Origin: an uncultured Bacteroidaceae bacterium
GTDB lineage: Bacteria > Bacteroidota > Bacteroidia > Bacteroidales > Bacteroidaceae
Reading direction: 5' to 3'
DNA length: 43,867 nucleotides
NCBI GenBank assembly: GCA_905234745.1
Contig: CAJOJD010000004.1
Coordinates: forward strand, 3,537-47,403
Shown here: one piece after another, positions 1-9,366 of the stretch
Position numbering within the stretch: position 1 is the stretch's first letter
Layout of the letters: every line of letters starts with the position of its first letter
The notes under the pieces: generated by a model
Told to the model about the DNA's origin: nothing
What the model saw: the letters and a program-made list of their open reading frames with translations, nothing else
Databases searched by the model: none
Program-made: the position numbers and the translations under genes

Positions 1-1193
1 ACGTAACCGTAGCCAAGTCCGCCGCCCATACCTTCGCCCTGGTAGCCGTGACCTGAATAGCCGTCAAAGCAGATATCAAACAGGTTAGCCCCTAAGTATG
101 CCGACAGATAATGGCCGGAATGACGGGAATCCTTCTTGAAATATCTGCGTGCCTCCAACTGGAGGTTCATAATCTGGAAACATTCGTGATTGTCTTTGGC
201 CATATGCCAGGGGAACTCATACTCGCCCAGCAGTGTCCATCGGCCGTTCTCGGTAAGATACCATTCGGCTTCGACGTTGTAGATAGGTGCCCAGCCCAGA
301 TCCTTCCTGAAGAATCCCCAGTAAGGGATGTTGGTCTTTACGGCTACTACGGGACGCTTGCGCTCGGGCGGAGTTGAATCCGGCTCTTCAAATACGTGAG
401 GCTCGGGTCTGTCGGGAGCCGGACCAATGGTGTCGGGCAGTACCGGCTTTGACTCCTCTACGTAGGGAATCATGGGAGGCATGTTGAATGCCGTTGCCGG
501 TTCAACGTTATGCAGGATGTAAATACCTGTGTTACGTATGACGGGGTAGTAGTATTTGATCAGGTAGGCGTATATGTCGCCAAGTTTGCCTTGCCTGCCC
601 AGATTGTTCTTGAGTCGTGATTTCTTGGTGGCCACGCTCATGGTGGGGGAGTCTATGATGTCCAGGATCTTGTTGCGGTTGGCATCGGTAAGGTTGGGGT
701 CCTGGGCCACATACATTGCCAGGTTTTCCCATGACTCGGTTACGGTATTGAGTGATATCCTGTCATTGAGTTCAGGGAAGTGCTCCTGCATATACTCCAG
801 AATGACTTGTGAACGGTGTTCGGTAAGCCATTCGTTACGCGCAAGACCGCCATCAGGTGATGATTGGGCTATAATCTCGACAGCCGCAATGTTCTCTAAT
901 CCCAAGGAGTCCATCACTCTGCTCAGATGATTCAGAGAGCGCTGGTTGTCCATGTAATCGAGGTCCAGGTCGGCTTTGTTCTGTCTGAAGTGGATTTCCG
1001 TATAGTCGGCGTCGGCGTATATGCTGTCTGATTCGGGTATAGGCATGATGCGTTTCACGGTAGAGTCACCCACTTTAAGCAGGTTGTCCGATATGGAACG
1101 TATCTGGGCGTGGACAGGACTGATCGTGGTGCTTGTTGCAACCATGAAAGCCATGATTATTGCGGTCAGAATAGTAGCCTTCTTAAACGTCAT
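1..1193 (-). CDS. DUF3575-type outer membrane protein with OmpA-like region (3' end truncated by window edge)
   Basis: Open minus frame from ATG at 1193 to the window edge: MTFKKATILTAIIMAFMVATSTTISPVHAQ (signal peptide), OmpA-like IIAQSSPDGGLARNEWLTEHRSQ, then VKTNIPYWGFFRKDLGWAPIYNVEAEWYL, typical of DUF3575. Not in the ORF track because no stop lies in the window. Confidence 0.7.
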   Translation of the reverse strand, partial: MTFKKATILTAIIMAFMVATSTTISPVHAQIRSISDNLLKVGDSTVKRIMPIPESDSIYADADYTEIHFRQNKADLDLDYMDNQRSLNHLSRVMDSLGLENIAAVEIIAQSSPDGGLARNEWLTEHRSQVILEYMQEHFPELNDRISLNTVTESWENLAMYVAQDPNLTDANRNKILDIIDSPTMSVATKKSRLKNNLGRQGKLGDIYAYLIKYYYPVIRNTGIYILHNVEPATAFNMPPMIPYVEESKPVLPDTIGPAPDRPEPHVFEEPDSTPPERKRPVVAVKTNIPYWGFFRKDLGWAPIYNVEAEWYLTENGRWTLLGEYEFPWHMAKDNHECFQIMNLQLEARRYFKKDSRHSGHYLSAYLGANLFDICFDGYSGHGYQGEGMGGGLGYGY

Positions 1194-1282
1194 CTATACG
1201 TGCGTGCGCGTTTTCAAACTGCAAAGATACTTCTTTTTTTGTAAAATAGTACTAATTTAGCGCCCAATAAATACATTCTGGG

Positions 1283-2575
1283 ATGCATAGGGATGCTTTT
1301 TCTTTGGATTCATGGCTTAAGATAAGACTTATTTTGCTGGTTTTCATACAGTATGCTGTGTGGGGCGCATATCTGATATCCATTGGCCGATACCTGGCTC
1401 AGACCGGTTTGGGGAGTCAGATCAAGTGGTTTTTTGCTGCAAACGGCATAGTTTCGCTGTTCATGCCGGCACTTGTGGGTATTATCGCTGACCGTTATAT
1501 CCAGGCCCAACGAATGCTTTCCATCTGTCATGCATTGGCCGGAGTTTTCATGCTGTCGGCCGGTCTGTATTGCCTTGGGGCGGAGCATGTATCATTCGGT
1601 ACGCTCTATCCGCTTTATGCACTTAGCATTGTATTTTTCATGCCTACCGTGGCACTGACAAACTCGGTGTCGTATACAGTCATAGGCAGTGCGGGAGGTG
1701 ATCCGGTCAAGGATTATCCGCCCATTCGTCTGTGGGGTACCGTGGGCTTTATCTGCAGTATGCTGGCAGTCAACTGGATTTCTGTAGGGGGGGGCAGGAT
1801 GCAGGATTCATCAACTCAATTGGTTTTGTCAGGAATTTTATCCATAATACTATGTCTGTATTCGCTTACATTGCCGGAGTGTCCTACGGGTGGAGTCCGT
1901 GCAGGAAGGAGTGTTGCCGAGGCTATGGGACTTAAGGCGTTCCGTCTGTTCGGTCAGAGGCATCTGGCGGTGTTCTTTGTGTTCTGCATACTTATGGGTT
2001 CGGCCCTTCAGATAACCAATGGATATGCCAATACGTTCCTGAGTTCATTCTCGGCCAATCCTGATCTGGCCAATACGTTTGCGGTCAGGAACTCAAACGC
2101 ACTGCTTTCTCTGTCGCAGGTATCTGAAACGCTGTGTTTTCTGCTGGTGCCGTTCTGTATGAAGAGATTCGGAATCAAGAAGGTTCTGCTCATGTCCATG
2201 ACGGCATGGGTCTTGAGGTTCGGCCTTTTCGGAATAGGCTCTCCCGATATACCCGGCGTGCTGCTGTTCATACTCAGCTGCATACTTTACGGAATAGCAT
2301 TTGATTTTTTCAACATTGCCGGTTCGCTCTATGTGGAGCAGAATGTGGAGGCGGGCGTCCGGACCAGCGCCCAGGGACTGTTCATGATGATGTCAAATGG
2401 GGTGGGCGCCACACTTGGCATGATAGGCGCAGGTGCGGTTATGGACCGTTATGTGTTCAAGGCGGCCATACCGGATTGGAGTTCCGCCTGGCTGGTGTTT
2501 GCAGGATACATGGTGGTTGTAACACTGTTGTTCGCAGTGTTCTTCAGAAATCCTGAAAGTAAGAAAAATTCTTAA
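1283..2575 (+). CDS. MFS transporter, nucleoside:H+ symporter (NupG) type
   Basis: 430-aa polytopic protein; N-terminus IRLILLVFIQYAVWGAYLISIGRYL and the VGIIADRY loop are typical of the NupG family. Confidence 0.75.
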   Translation: MHRDAFSLDSWLKIRLILLVFIQYAVWGAYLISIGRYLAQTGLGSQIKWFFAANGIVSLFMPALVGIIADRYIQAQRMLSICHALAGVFMLSAGLYCLGAEHVSFGTLYPLYALSIVFFMPTVALTNSVSYTVIGSAGGDPVKDYPPIRLWGTVGFICSMLAVNWISVGGGRMQDSSTQLVLSGILSIILCLYSLTLPECPTGGVRAGRSVAEAMGLKAFRLFGQRHLAVFFVFCILMGSALQITNGYANTFLSSFSANPDLANTFAVRNSNALLSLSQVSETLCFLLVPFCMKRFGIKKVLLMSMTAWVLRFGLFGIGSPDIPGVLLFILSCILYGIAFDFFNIAGSLYVEQNVEAGVRTSAQGLFMMMSNGVGATLGMIGAGAVMDRYVFKAAIPDWSSAWLVFAGYMVVVTLLFAVFFRNPESKKNS

Positions 2576-2585
2576 TGTTTGCCGA

Positions 2586-3449
2586 TTAGAGCGAACGCTT
2601 GTCCAACTGCGTCAAGATGGTGCGGTAGTAGGCGGGTGTGACCGTTATGGTCTTGCCCGATGGGTGGTCTAGCGTTATGGTGAACCTGCCTCTTTCTTTA
2701 CCGTAGCGTACTATCTTGGCCGTGTTGACCAGAAATGAACGTCGGCATCGTACTATCGATGTGTCAACCAGGTCCTCCTCAATCTTCTGCGTGGTGGAGC
2801 GCAGCAGGTAACTGGAGAGTTTGCCTTCCAGGTTGTAGAATATCTGTACGTAGTTGTCCTGTGATTCTATGTAGAATATGGAGTCCTCGCTTAATGACAT
2901 CTTGTGTTTGCCCTGGCTGTCGCGGAACTGTATGAGTCGGTGACCGGACTCCATAATTTCGCGGTTGTGCGTTACCTTGAACAGCTCCAGCTCCTCTTTT
3001 TTTGCCTTGTATTGGGCATAAAACCAGACTATGGTATAAGGTATAGCCAGAATTAGGGCTACGCACAGAGGGATTCTTACGAGCAGCTGCGGCAGTTCAC
3101 GTGAGAGCCCCAGCTTAAAGCACATGGTAAATATGTAGTACTCTGTAGCTATGACAAAGAATTCGGCCACATGCCACAAAAGGAAACGCTTTACCGTAAT
3201 GCTGTGCAGAGTGCTGATGCCGGAAAGCAGCAGTTTACTTACTATAAGGGTGGGGACCGCAACCATATAGAACAACACCGTTACGCCTGTCTGTTTCCAT
3301 GTGTTGAATCCAAACCATGTGGTGTTGGAGAACGGCTGATAGAGAGCCATGAAGATCATGGAAAAAAGCGACACGAACAGGACGGCTCTCAATAGGAACC
3401 GCCTTTGAAGCATCTGCTTGGGAACAGTGTTGTTAGTCGTCTTTGTCAT
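2586..3449 (-). CDS. Membrane-anchored LytTR-family DNA-binding regulator
   Basis: Four predicted TM segments, then a C-terminal LytTR domain (IFYIESQDNYVQIFY...LLRSTTQKIEEDL...RCRRSFLVN). ORF-track start is TTG; the likely ATG is at 3449. Confidence 0.75.
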   Translation of the reverse strand: MTKTTNNTVPKQMLQRRFLLRAVLFVSLFSMIFMALYQPFSNTTWFGFNTWKQTGVTVLFYMVAVPTLIVSKLLLSGISTLHSITVKRFLLWHVAEFFVIATEYYIFTMCFKLGLSRELPQLLVRIPLCVALILAIPYTIVWFYAQYKAKKEELELFKVTHNREIMESGHRLIQFRDSQGKHKMSLSEDSIFYIESQDNYVQIFYNLEGKLSSYLLRSTTQKIEEDLVDTSIVRCRRSFLVNTAKIVRYGKERGRFTITLDHPSGKTITVTPAYYRTILTQLDKRSL

Positions 3450-3476
3450 AACTGACGGCAAAAGTACATAAACAAA

Positions 3477-3503
3477 GCGGGTCGTCCAAACCGGACGGCC
3501 CGC
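3477..3503 (-). terminator. Hairpin terminator after the 3527..4405 gene
   Basis: GCGGGTCGTCC-AAACC-GGACGGCCCGC, 11-bp stem with one wobble; T-rich on the minus strand afterwards (TTTGTTT). Confidence 0.6.
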
Positions 3504-3526
3504 TTATATACTGATTGTTTAAAAAA

Positions 3527-4405
3527 TCAGAAGTAGAACATCATGAAGAGCTTGCCACCCATATCCTCAGTTCCGATGTGGAATACGCGGTCAACAGGTG
3601 CCTCAAGCTCTGTGTGTGTCTCAACCTGGCTTGTGGTGGGGTTCCAGCCCTCTGACTTGGTGTATCTGCCTTTTGTGATTTCCTCGCCGATAAAGAGTGA
3701 TACCTCACCGCCAAATGAAATCTTAGGTGCTACGAAATACTCAACGCCAAGTTTGCCTGCAGCACCAAGTACGAGAGTATTGCTGTATGACTCAGTAATG
3801 AAGGCTGTTCCGGCTGTCCAGTATCCGGGGTTTACTACGCCCAGACCAAGGGCATTGTAGTTGGTGCGGGTAGGTGTGTTGATATCAGTAAGGGCATTAC
3901 CGTATTCGAACTTGTAGTGACGCTTACGCATACCAAATACCAGGTCTGCACCGGCATAACCCTGAAGGCGTTTTTCGCCTTTGCGGAACTCAATACCTGC
4001 AGCCAATGAATAAAGAGCGTTGTTCAAGTGCTGGCAATCAGTGACATCGGCCTCTGAAAGGGGATCGAGGAAACGTGCCAGATCATCAGGACTATATGAG
4101 TAGTCATTGGTGACGGTTTTCTGAACGCCAAGATTTACGCGAAGGGCAGTGGTTTTGTCAAGCATGTATTTACCCATGATGGAAATGCCTGTATATCCCA
4201 GTGCGTCCTCGCCGCCGAACTGACCCAGACCGTTAGCCAAGTTACCATTGGCAAGATTGCCAAAGAAGGTGTAAACGGGCTGCATGTCAATTCCTATTGC
4301 AAGATCACCGGCCTTGGGCAGGTAATCTTTCTCTTCCTGAGCTGTCAGGACTCCCAGAGGGAGCACTGACAACATCAAGAGAGCTGTTATTTTCTTAATT
4401 GTCAT
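3527..4405 (-). CDS. Outer-membrane beta-barrel protein
   Basis: Signal peptide MTIKKITALLMLSVLPLGVLTAQ, alternating beta-strand pattern, C-terminal aromatic GGKLFMMFYF. Confidence 0.65.
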   Translation of the reverse strand: MTIKKITALLMLSVLPLGVLTAQEEKDYLPKAGDLAIGIDMQPVYTFFGNLANGNLANGLGQFGGEDALGYTGISIMGKYMLDKTTALRVNLGVQKTVTNDYSYSPDDLARFLDPLSEADVTDCQHLNNALYSLAAGIEFRKGEKRLQGYAGADLVFGMRKRHYKFEYGNALTDINTPTRTNYNALGLGVVNPGYWTAGTAFITESYSNTLVLGAAGKLGVEYFVAPKISFGGEVSLFIGEEITKGRYTKSEGWNPTTSQVETHTELEAPVDRVFHIGTEDMGGKLFMMFYF

Positions 4406-4441
4406 AACTAATCGTTTTTTATTGAATTAGAGAATGACATA

Positions 4442-7400
4442 TTATTCCTCGTCGTCATACTTGGTTGACCAATCGTATGAACCCCAACCTGCAGGAGTAG
4501 AAGTAGGCTTGAAGATCATCTTGGCTGAGTGCTCAAGAGGATATCTTGTTGATGTGCCAGACTTGCTGACTACGGTTCCATTTACGTTGTTTGCGGTCTG
4601 GAACTTACCGGCAACAGACTTCTTTGAGCCGTTGTCAGCCTGGTCGGTCCAGTGCTGGAAAGCACCCTCGGTGATGTCGTCGGGCTTAACGGTAACTGTA
4701 ACGTTATCGGGCTGCTCCTTAACCTTGATCTGAACGGTAAACTTACCGCTGCCGTTGGTAACAACCTTGAATGTATTGCCGGCTACGGTTACGTCAGCAA
4801 GAGCATTGCTTGCGTTAACCCATGTCTCCTGTGCAGAACCTGACTTGAATACCTCGGCGGCCTTCTTGATGTTGCCCTCGATGGTAAGAGTCGTCTTCTC
4901 ATCGGCACCCCATACAGCCCAGCCGTAAAGGTCGGTCTCCCAGTTCTTGGGCATACCGTCAGCGTTGAAGATATAGTAGCGGGTTCCCTTCTCGTACCAG
5001 TTGCTTGAAGGATTGACGGTACCGTTGTCTTTGTATTTACCCTCAAGGTTCATTGTTGCATCTGAACCGGGGTTACGGAAGTGAACGAATGTGAGACCCA
5101 GATCCTCGATATCGAAGCTGCTGTTATCCCATGCTACTGCAAACTCGTCATCAGCAAACTGCTGGAGAACGTTGATTGTCCAGTTACCCTCGTTGTCGGT
5201 GGGAGCTACATAGGTGATGCCACCTGCGGTGATCTTGACGGGAAGGCTCTTGGCTGCCTCATAGTGACCTACGCGGAAACCATCCTCAACGGCAATCATA
5301 GCAGCACCTGTAACGGCCTTGGTTACATTGTAACCCTTCTTGTAGGCCCAGCCTGCAATGTCTGCTGAGTATTTATCCCAACCGTCCCAAAGCTCAGCCT
5401 TCTCAGCTGCGGTGGGCTCGAACTTATAATAAACAGTGCCAAGCTCGTTCCATGCTGCACCTTCTTCCTTAACGCTTGTGCCGGAATATGCACCCTCCAG
5501 AATCTTGGTCTTGCCGGAAGCGTTGATATAGTGCTTGAAGTTGTCAACATCTATGTCTGCGGCAGCAACATTGATGGTGGTCTCGTCACCTACGTTCTTG
5601 ATAGGAACATTGAACTGGAATACACCTGAGTTGTTTGCAAGAACGGCGATATCCTCAGTGTAGACGGTAAGCTTAACGAGCTGACCCTTGGCAGCCTTGT
5701 ACTCACCTGTCAGGAAACCGGTCTCCTCAGCCTTGAGGGCCTTACCTGATGCCTTGGCGGAATTCTGATAAACGACATCGTTACCATCGGCAGCTATAAA
5801 CCAGCCGGCCAGGTTGTCGTTATAAGTTGATGTGGCGTGATCCAGATCGGTATCATCGATGTACATGTACTGGGTACCCAGGTCGTTCCAAGCCTCCTGG
5901 GCTTCCTTGCTGTCATAAACAGTCTTGTAGATGGTGTACTTACCTGCAAGTAACTTAGTACCATCGTTGTTGTACTCGGGATAGTGCTTGAACTCGTTGG
6001 TTGTGTACTCATCGGAGGTGATGGCGATTGCGGGCTGGTCATTCTCATCCTTAAGAGGAATCATGAAGTCATAAGCACCACCGGCCTTGGTCTTGATGGC
6101 GAAGTCACGGTTGTTGGTACCGTCATGAACGTTGACGATACGGGTCTGAGCTGCGTATTCACCTGTTCCGTAAGAAGTCTCGACTGCGAACAGGATCTTA
6201 CCCTTAACCTGAACGGGCTTGTTAAACTCTGAACTTCTGTACCAACCAATCAGGTCAGCATTCCACTCGCCGGGCTGCTCGGTACCGTCGGGATTGTACT
6301 TGAAGTAGAAGTCACCAAGTTCATACCACTGGGCACCATCGGCCTTGATCTGAGTGTGGTCGTCGTACTTACCCTCGCGGAGTACGGTTGTCTTGCCTTT
6401 TGAATCGATGAAGTTGAAGGGCTGAACCTCCTCGGCCAGCTCAACAGCAAAGTTGATGGCGTTGTCATCCTGAACGGGGATATCTACGCTGAAGTTACCC
6501 TGTGCGTCGGTGATAACGGTAAGACCATTGTTGTAAGGAGCGGCAGCGGTCAGAACGATTGTCTGAGGCTCGTTGCGGTAAGCACCCTCGCCGAATGATG
6601 AGAGATAAGGCATGTAAACCTTACCGGTCAGGGTAGCGGTCTTTGAGTAAGACTCATCGAAACCGGCCATACCTGCTGCCCAACCAATCAGGTTGTCATC
6701 CCAGTTGTCGGGAACTGCGTTGGCGGCATCGGTTACACCTGCATTATAATAAGGTGTGAACAGAAGGTTCTGTGCGCCCAGGTTGTAGGTTACACCCTCA
6801 ATGATGTTGGCAAAGTTGAGACCGCCTACACCACCGGTGTTACCAAAGTTCATCAGCTGGTATGCACCGTATACCTTAACGGTTGTTGAGTCTGTGTCGT
6901 AGTGTGTGAACTGGCTGTCACCGATACCCAGAACCTTGAGGTCTGTGATATGGAAACCGTCGGCAAGAGACTTGACGGGCAGAGTGATTGAGTAGTTACC
7001 CTGTGCATCGGTTACGGTACCGAACTTGAGCTCGAGAGCAGCGGGTGTGCCGTAGTCGTAAACAACGGTGAACTCAACGGTAGCCTTGCTGGCAGCCTTG
7101 AAGGCACCCTTGCGGAAACCTGTCTCATAAGCCAGGTTAACCTTACCGGTCATTGTTACGTTGTTTGAGAACTGGTCAACGTCAATCTTCTCGCTCTGGT
7201 AAACGATCTCCTCGGGGAACTTGAATGCTCCGGGCTTAAGAGCGTTGGCAGCTACGTTGAAGTGGTAGTTGCGGAGTTCTGTCTTGAATACGGGTTTGCC
7301 GTCGGCACCCATCTTCTCATAAGTGCGATAAACATCGGTGAACTCCTCCATACGGATGACGGCGTTGATACCGGTGCTCTTGGTGGGGATGGTGATGCTG

Positions 7401-7699
7401 AACTTACCAGTCTCATCGGTTACTGTCTCAAAAATCTTGTTGCCGGCAGCGGCAGCAGCTGAATACTGGTTGTAAGGAACCTCAATGAATACCTTACGGC
7501 CTGATGCAGGCTTTGAGTTGATGATAGAATAGCTTGTGGCATTGACGTCGACGCCAGTGCTGTAAGTTACTGTAGCGGAGATTGTAACCTCCTGCTTTAC
7601 AGAGTCCATGTTGAACTCTGACTGTTCCTGCTGAGAGCATGATGCTCCGAACAGAATGAATGCAACCAATGAGGCTGCTCCAAACAGTTTCTGTTTCAT
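4442..7699 (-). CDS. Large surface lipoprotein with about seven degenerate ~130-150-aa repeats
   Basis: Likely start at 7699 (MKQKLFGAASLVAFILFGASC, lipobox then Cys). Repeated pattern TGKV...ETGF..G.Y.AA...IP.K...F.HY....GKT..L.GKY....W.ELGT.Y..F......W..DL.GW. Confidence 0.8.
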   Translation of the reverse strand: MKQKLFGAASLVAFILFGASCSQQEQSEFNMDSVKQEVTISATVTYSTGVDVNATSYSIINSKPASGRKVFIEVPYNQYSAAAAAGNKIFETVTDETGKFSITIPTKSTGINAVIRMEEFTDVYRTYEKMGADGKPVFKTELRNYHFNVAANALKPGAFKFPEEIVYQSEKIDVDQFSNNVTMTGKVNLAYETGFRKGAFKAASKATVEFTVVYDYGTPAALELKFGTVTDAQGNYSITLPVKSLADGFHITDLKVLGIGDSQFTHYDTDSTTVKVYGAYQLMNFGNTGGVGGLNFANIIEGVTYNLGAQNLLFTPYYNAGVTDAANAVPDNWDDNLIGWAAGMAGFDESYSKTATLTGKVYMPYLSSFGEGAYRNEPQTIVLTAAAPYNNGLTVITDAQGNFSVDIPVQDDNAINFAVELAEEVQPFNFIDSKGKTTVLREGKYDDHTQIKADGAQWYELGDFYFKYNPDGTEQPGEWNADLIGWYRSSEFNKPVQVKGKILFAVETSYGTGEYAAQTRIVNVHDGTNNRDFAIKTKAGGAYDFMIPLKDENDQPAIAITSDEYTTNEFKHYPEYNNDGTKLLAGKYTIYKTVYDSKEAQEAWNDLGTQYMYIDDTDLDHATSTYNDNLAGWFIAADGNDVVYQNSAKASGKALKAEETGFLTGEYKAAKGQLVKLTVYTEDIAVLANNSGVFQFNVPIKNVGDETTINVAAADIDVDNFKHYINASGKTKILEGAYSGTSVKEEGAAWNELGTVYYKFEPTAAEKAELWDGWDKYSADIAGWAYKKGYNVTKAVTGAAMIAVEDGFRVGHYEAAKSLPVKITAGGITYVAPTDNEGNWTINVLQQFADDEFAVAWDNSSFDIEDLGLTFVHFRNPGSDATMNLEGKYKDNGTVNPSSNWYEKGTRYYIFNADGMPKNWETDLYGWAVWGADEKTTLTIEGNIKKAAEVFKSGSAQETWVNASNALADVTVAGNTFKVVTNGSGKFTVQIKVKEQPDNVTVTVKPDDITEGAFQHWTDQADNGSKKSVAGKFQTANNVNGTVVSKSGTSTRYPLEHSAKMIFKPTSTPAGWGSYDWSTKYDDEE

Positions 7700-7894
7700 A
7701 AAATTTTTTGTTTGTGAAAAATAGGTTGATATTGAAAACTTGTTTCTTATCGGAAATATATAGTCCATTTTTGTCTGGTCCTTTATGAATTTGTCCTATT
7801 GATTCGTCCTATTGAGCTGCAAAGTTAACAATTTATAATTATAACGTAATATTTATTTAGATTAATATATCTAATTGTTGAAAATTTTTTCCGA

Positions 7895-9238
7895 TTAGGC
7901 GGGAATAACGGTCAGAACCAGCTGAATAGTGGTCTGTTCTGTAACGCGGTAGCGGTTGTCGGTGCGGTGGCCAAGAACCCAGATGATGTCATTGTTAAAA
8001 GATATGACAAGCTGGTTCCGGCGCTCTGCAGGGCTGATTTTGATGTCGGTCAGGTAATCACTTACCAGTTTGCTGCCGCGCATGCCGAAGGGGATGAAAC
8101 GATCGCCTGCGGCCCATGGACGTATGGTCAGGGTTCCCTGGCGCAAAAGGTCCATGTCAAATGTGGCAATGTTGGGATTTTTGGAAATAGGAGTTCCGGC
8201 GGGAGCTGTGGTAATGGTCAGTGTGCGGCCGTCGGGCAATTTGACGGAGGTTCCCGGCTCGGGGCTTACAATCAGTGGCTCAATGTCTTGGACCAAGGGT
8301 CGGACGGTGAACGTCTGACGGTCCTTTACCAGAAGATGGGTGGGGGACTTGAACTGAAGTCCTGGCTGGGCCTGTACGGATGCGGCGATGGCTTCAATCT
8401 GGGCGCTGTTGTATCCTAGCGGGGCCAGCACCTCAAACAGGAAGGCATCGGCGGACGGCAACTCCATGAGTTTCCGGATGTCGATGGTGAATCCGTTGTC
8501 GGTCGTATTGATGACATCGGCTATGGCCTGATCCATCGCGTTGCGGTAGACTGAATAGGCCTGCTGAAGGTGGGCTGCTGTCTCGCTGACGGCATTGTCT
8601 GCATCGGGATTGATGGCGCGCATCAGGGGTAACAGCTGTATTCTTATTTTGTTGCGGGTGTAGTCTGTTTCCAGATTGGTGCTGTCAGTGATGAAGGGCT
8701 GGTTTTGTTCTTTAAGCCAATCCTCGATTTCCTGACGGGAGACGCAGAGCAGGGGGCGGGTGATGTTGCCGTTCCGGGGCTTGATTCCCGTTAGTCCTTT
8801 TATTCCGGTGCCGCGGATAAGGTTCAGCAGCACGGTCTCTACTGAGTCGTCGCGGTGGTGGGCTATGCATACGGCATCGGCTCCGGTCTCTTTCAGGATA
8901 CGTTCAAAATCGGCGTAACGGAGTTCCCGGGCGGCCATTTCGATGGAGATTCCATGCTCTTTGGCATAGGCTTGGGTGTCGTAACTGCAGACGGTCAACT
9001 GTACTCCGAGTTTGCTGCACAGGTCGGTTACGAATGCCTGGTCGCGGTCACTTTCGGCCCCGCGCAGATGGAAATTGCAGTGGACAGCCGTGCACCTGTA
9101 ACCCAGGCGCAACAGTACCAGGAGCAGTGCGGTACTATCGGCCCCGCCGCTAAAGCCCACAATTACGTGCGCTCCGTCCTCCAGCAACCCGTTGCTGCTG
9201 ATATAGTCCCTGATCCTGTCTGTGAAACTGTTTCCCAT
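7895..9238 (-). CDS. tilS: tRNA(Ile)-lysidine synthase
   Basis: PP-loop VIVGFSGGADSTALLLVL, HCNFHLRG.ESDRD, IAHHRDDSVETVLLNLIRGTGIKGLTG. The ORF extends to 9310 but the natural start is MGNSFTDRIRDYI at 9238. Confidence 0.9.
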   Translation of the reverse strand: MGNSFTDRIRDYISSNGLLEDGAHVIVGFSGGADSTALLLVLLRLGYRCTAVHCNFHLRGAESDRDQAFVTDLCSKLGVQLTVCSYDTQAYAKEHGISIEMAARELRYADFERILKETGADAVCIAHHRDDSVETVLLNLIRGTGIKGLTGIKPRNGNITRPLLCVSRQEIEDWLKEQNQPFITDSTNLETDYTRNKIRIQLLPLMRAINPDADNAVSETAAHLQQAYSVYRNAMDQAIADVINTTDNGFTIDIRKLMELPSADAFLFEVLAPLGYNSAQIEAIAASVQAQPGLQFKSPTHLLVKDRQTFTVRPLVQDIEPLIVSPEPGTSVKLPDGRTLTITTAPAGTPISKNPNIATFDMDLLRQGTLTIRPWAAGDRFIPFGMRGSKLVSDYLTDIKISPAERRNQLVISFNNDIIWVLGHRTDNRYRVTEQTTIQLVLTVIPA

Positions 9239-9253
9239 CACCGCAAAGTTACA

Positions 9254-9366
9254 AAAAGGGCAAATTAGGGACGGTTCTTTTTTTGCCCTTTTTAGCAAAT
9301 CCCAGCTCAATTTGAAATGTTATCCCCAAAAGGGCAAAAAAAGAACCGTCCCTAATTTGCCCTTTT
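9254..9366. repeat. REPIN-like perfect inverted repeat (39-bp arms, 35-bp spacer), core TAGGGACGGTTC
   Basis: Arm 9254-9292 AAAAGGGCAAATTAGGGACGGTTCTTTTTTTGCCCTTTT is the exact reverse complement of 9328-9366. Each arm also carries short terminal inverted repeats AAAAGGGCAAA/TTTGCCCTTTT. Confidence 0.85.

Noticed and set aside
9239-9310. N-terminal extension of TilS (MSWDLLKRAKKEPSLICPFCNFAV)
   Set aside because: It is translated from the inverted-repeat arm; canonical TilS homology starts at MGNSFTDRIRDYI (9238).
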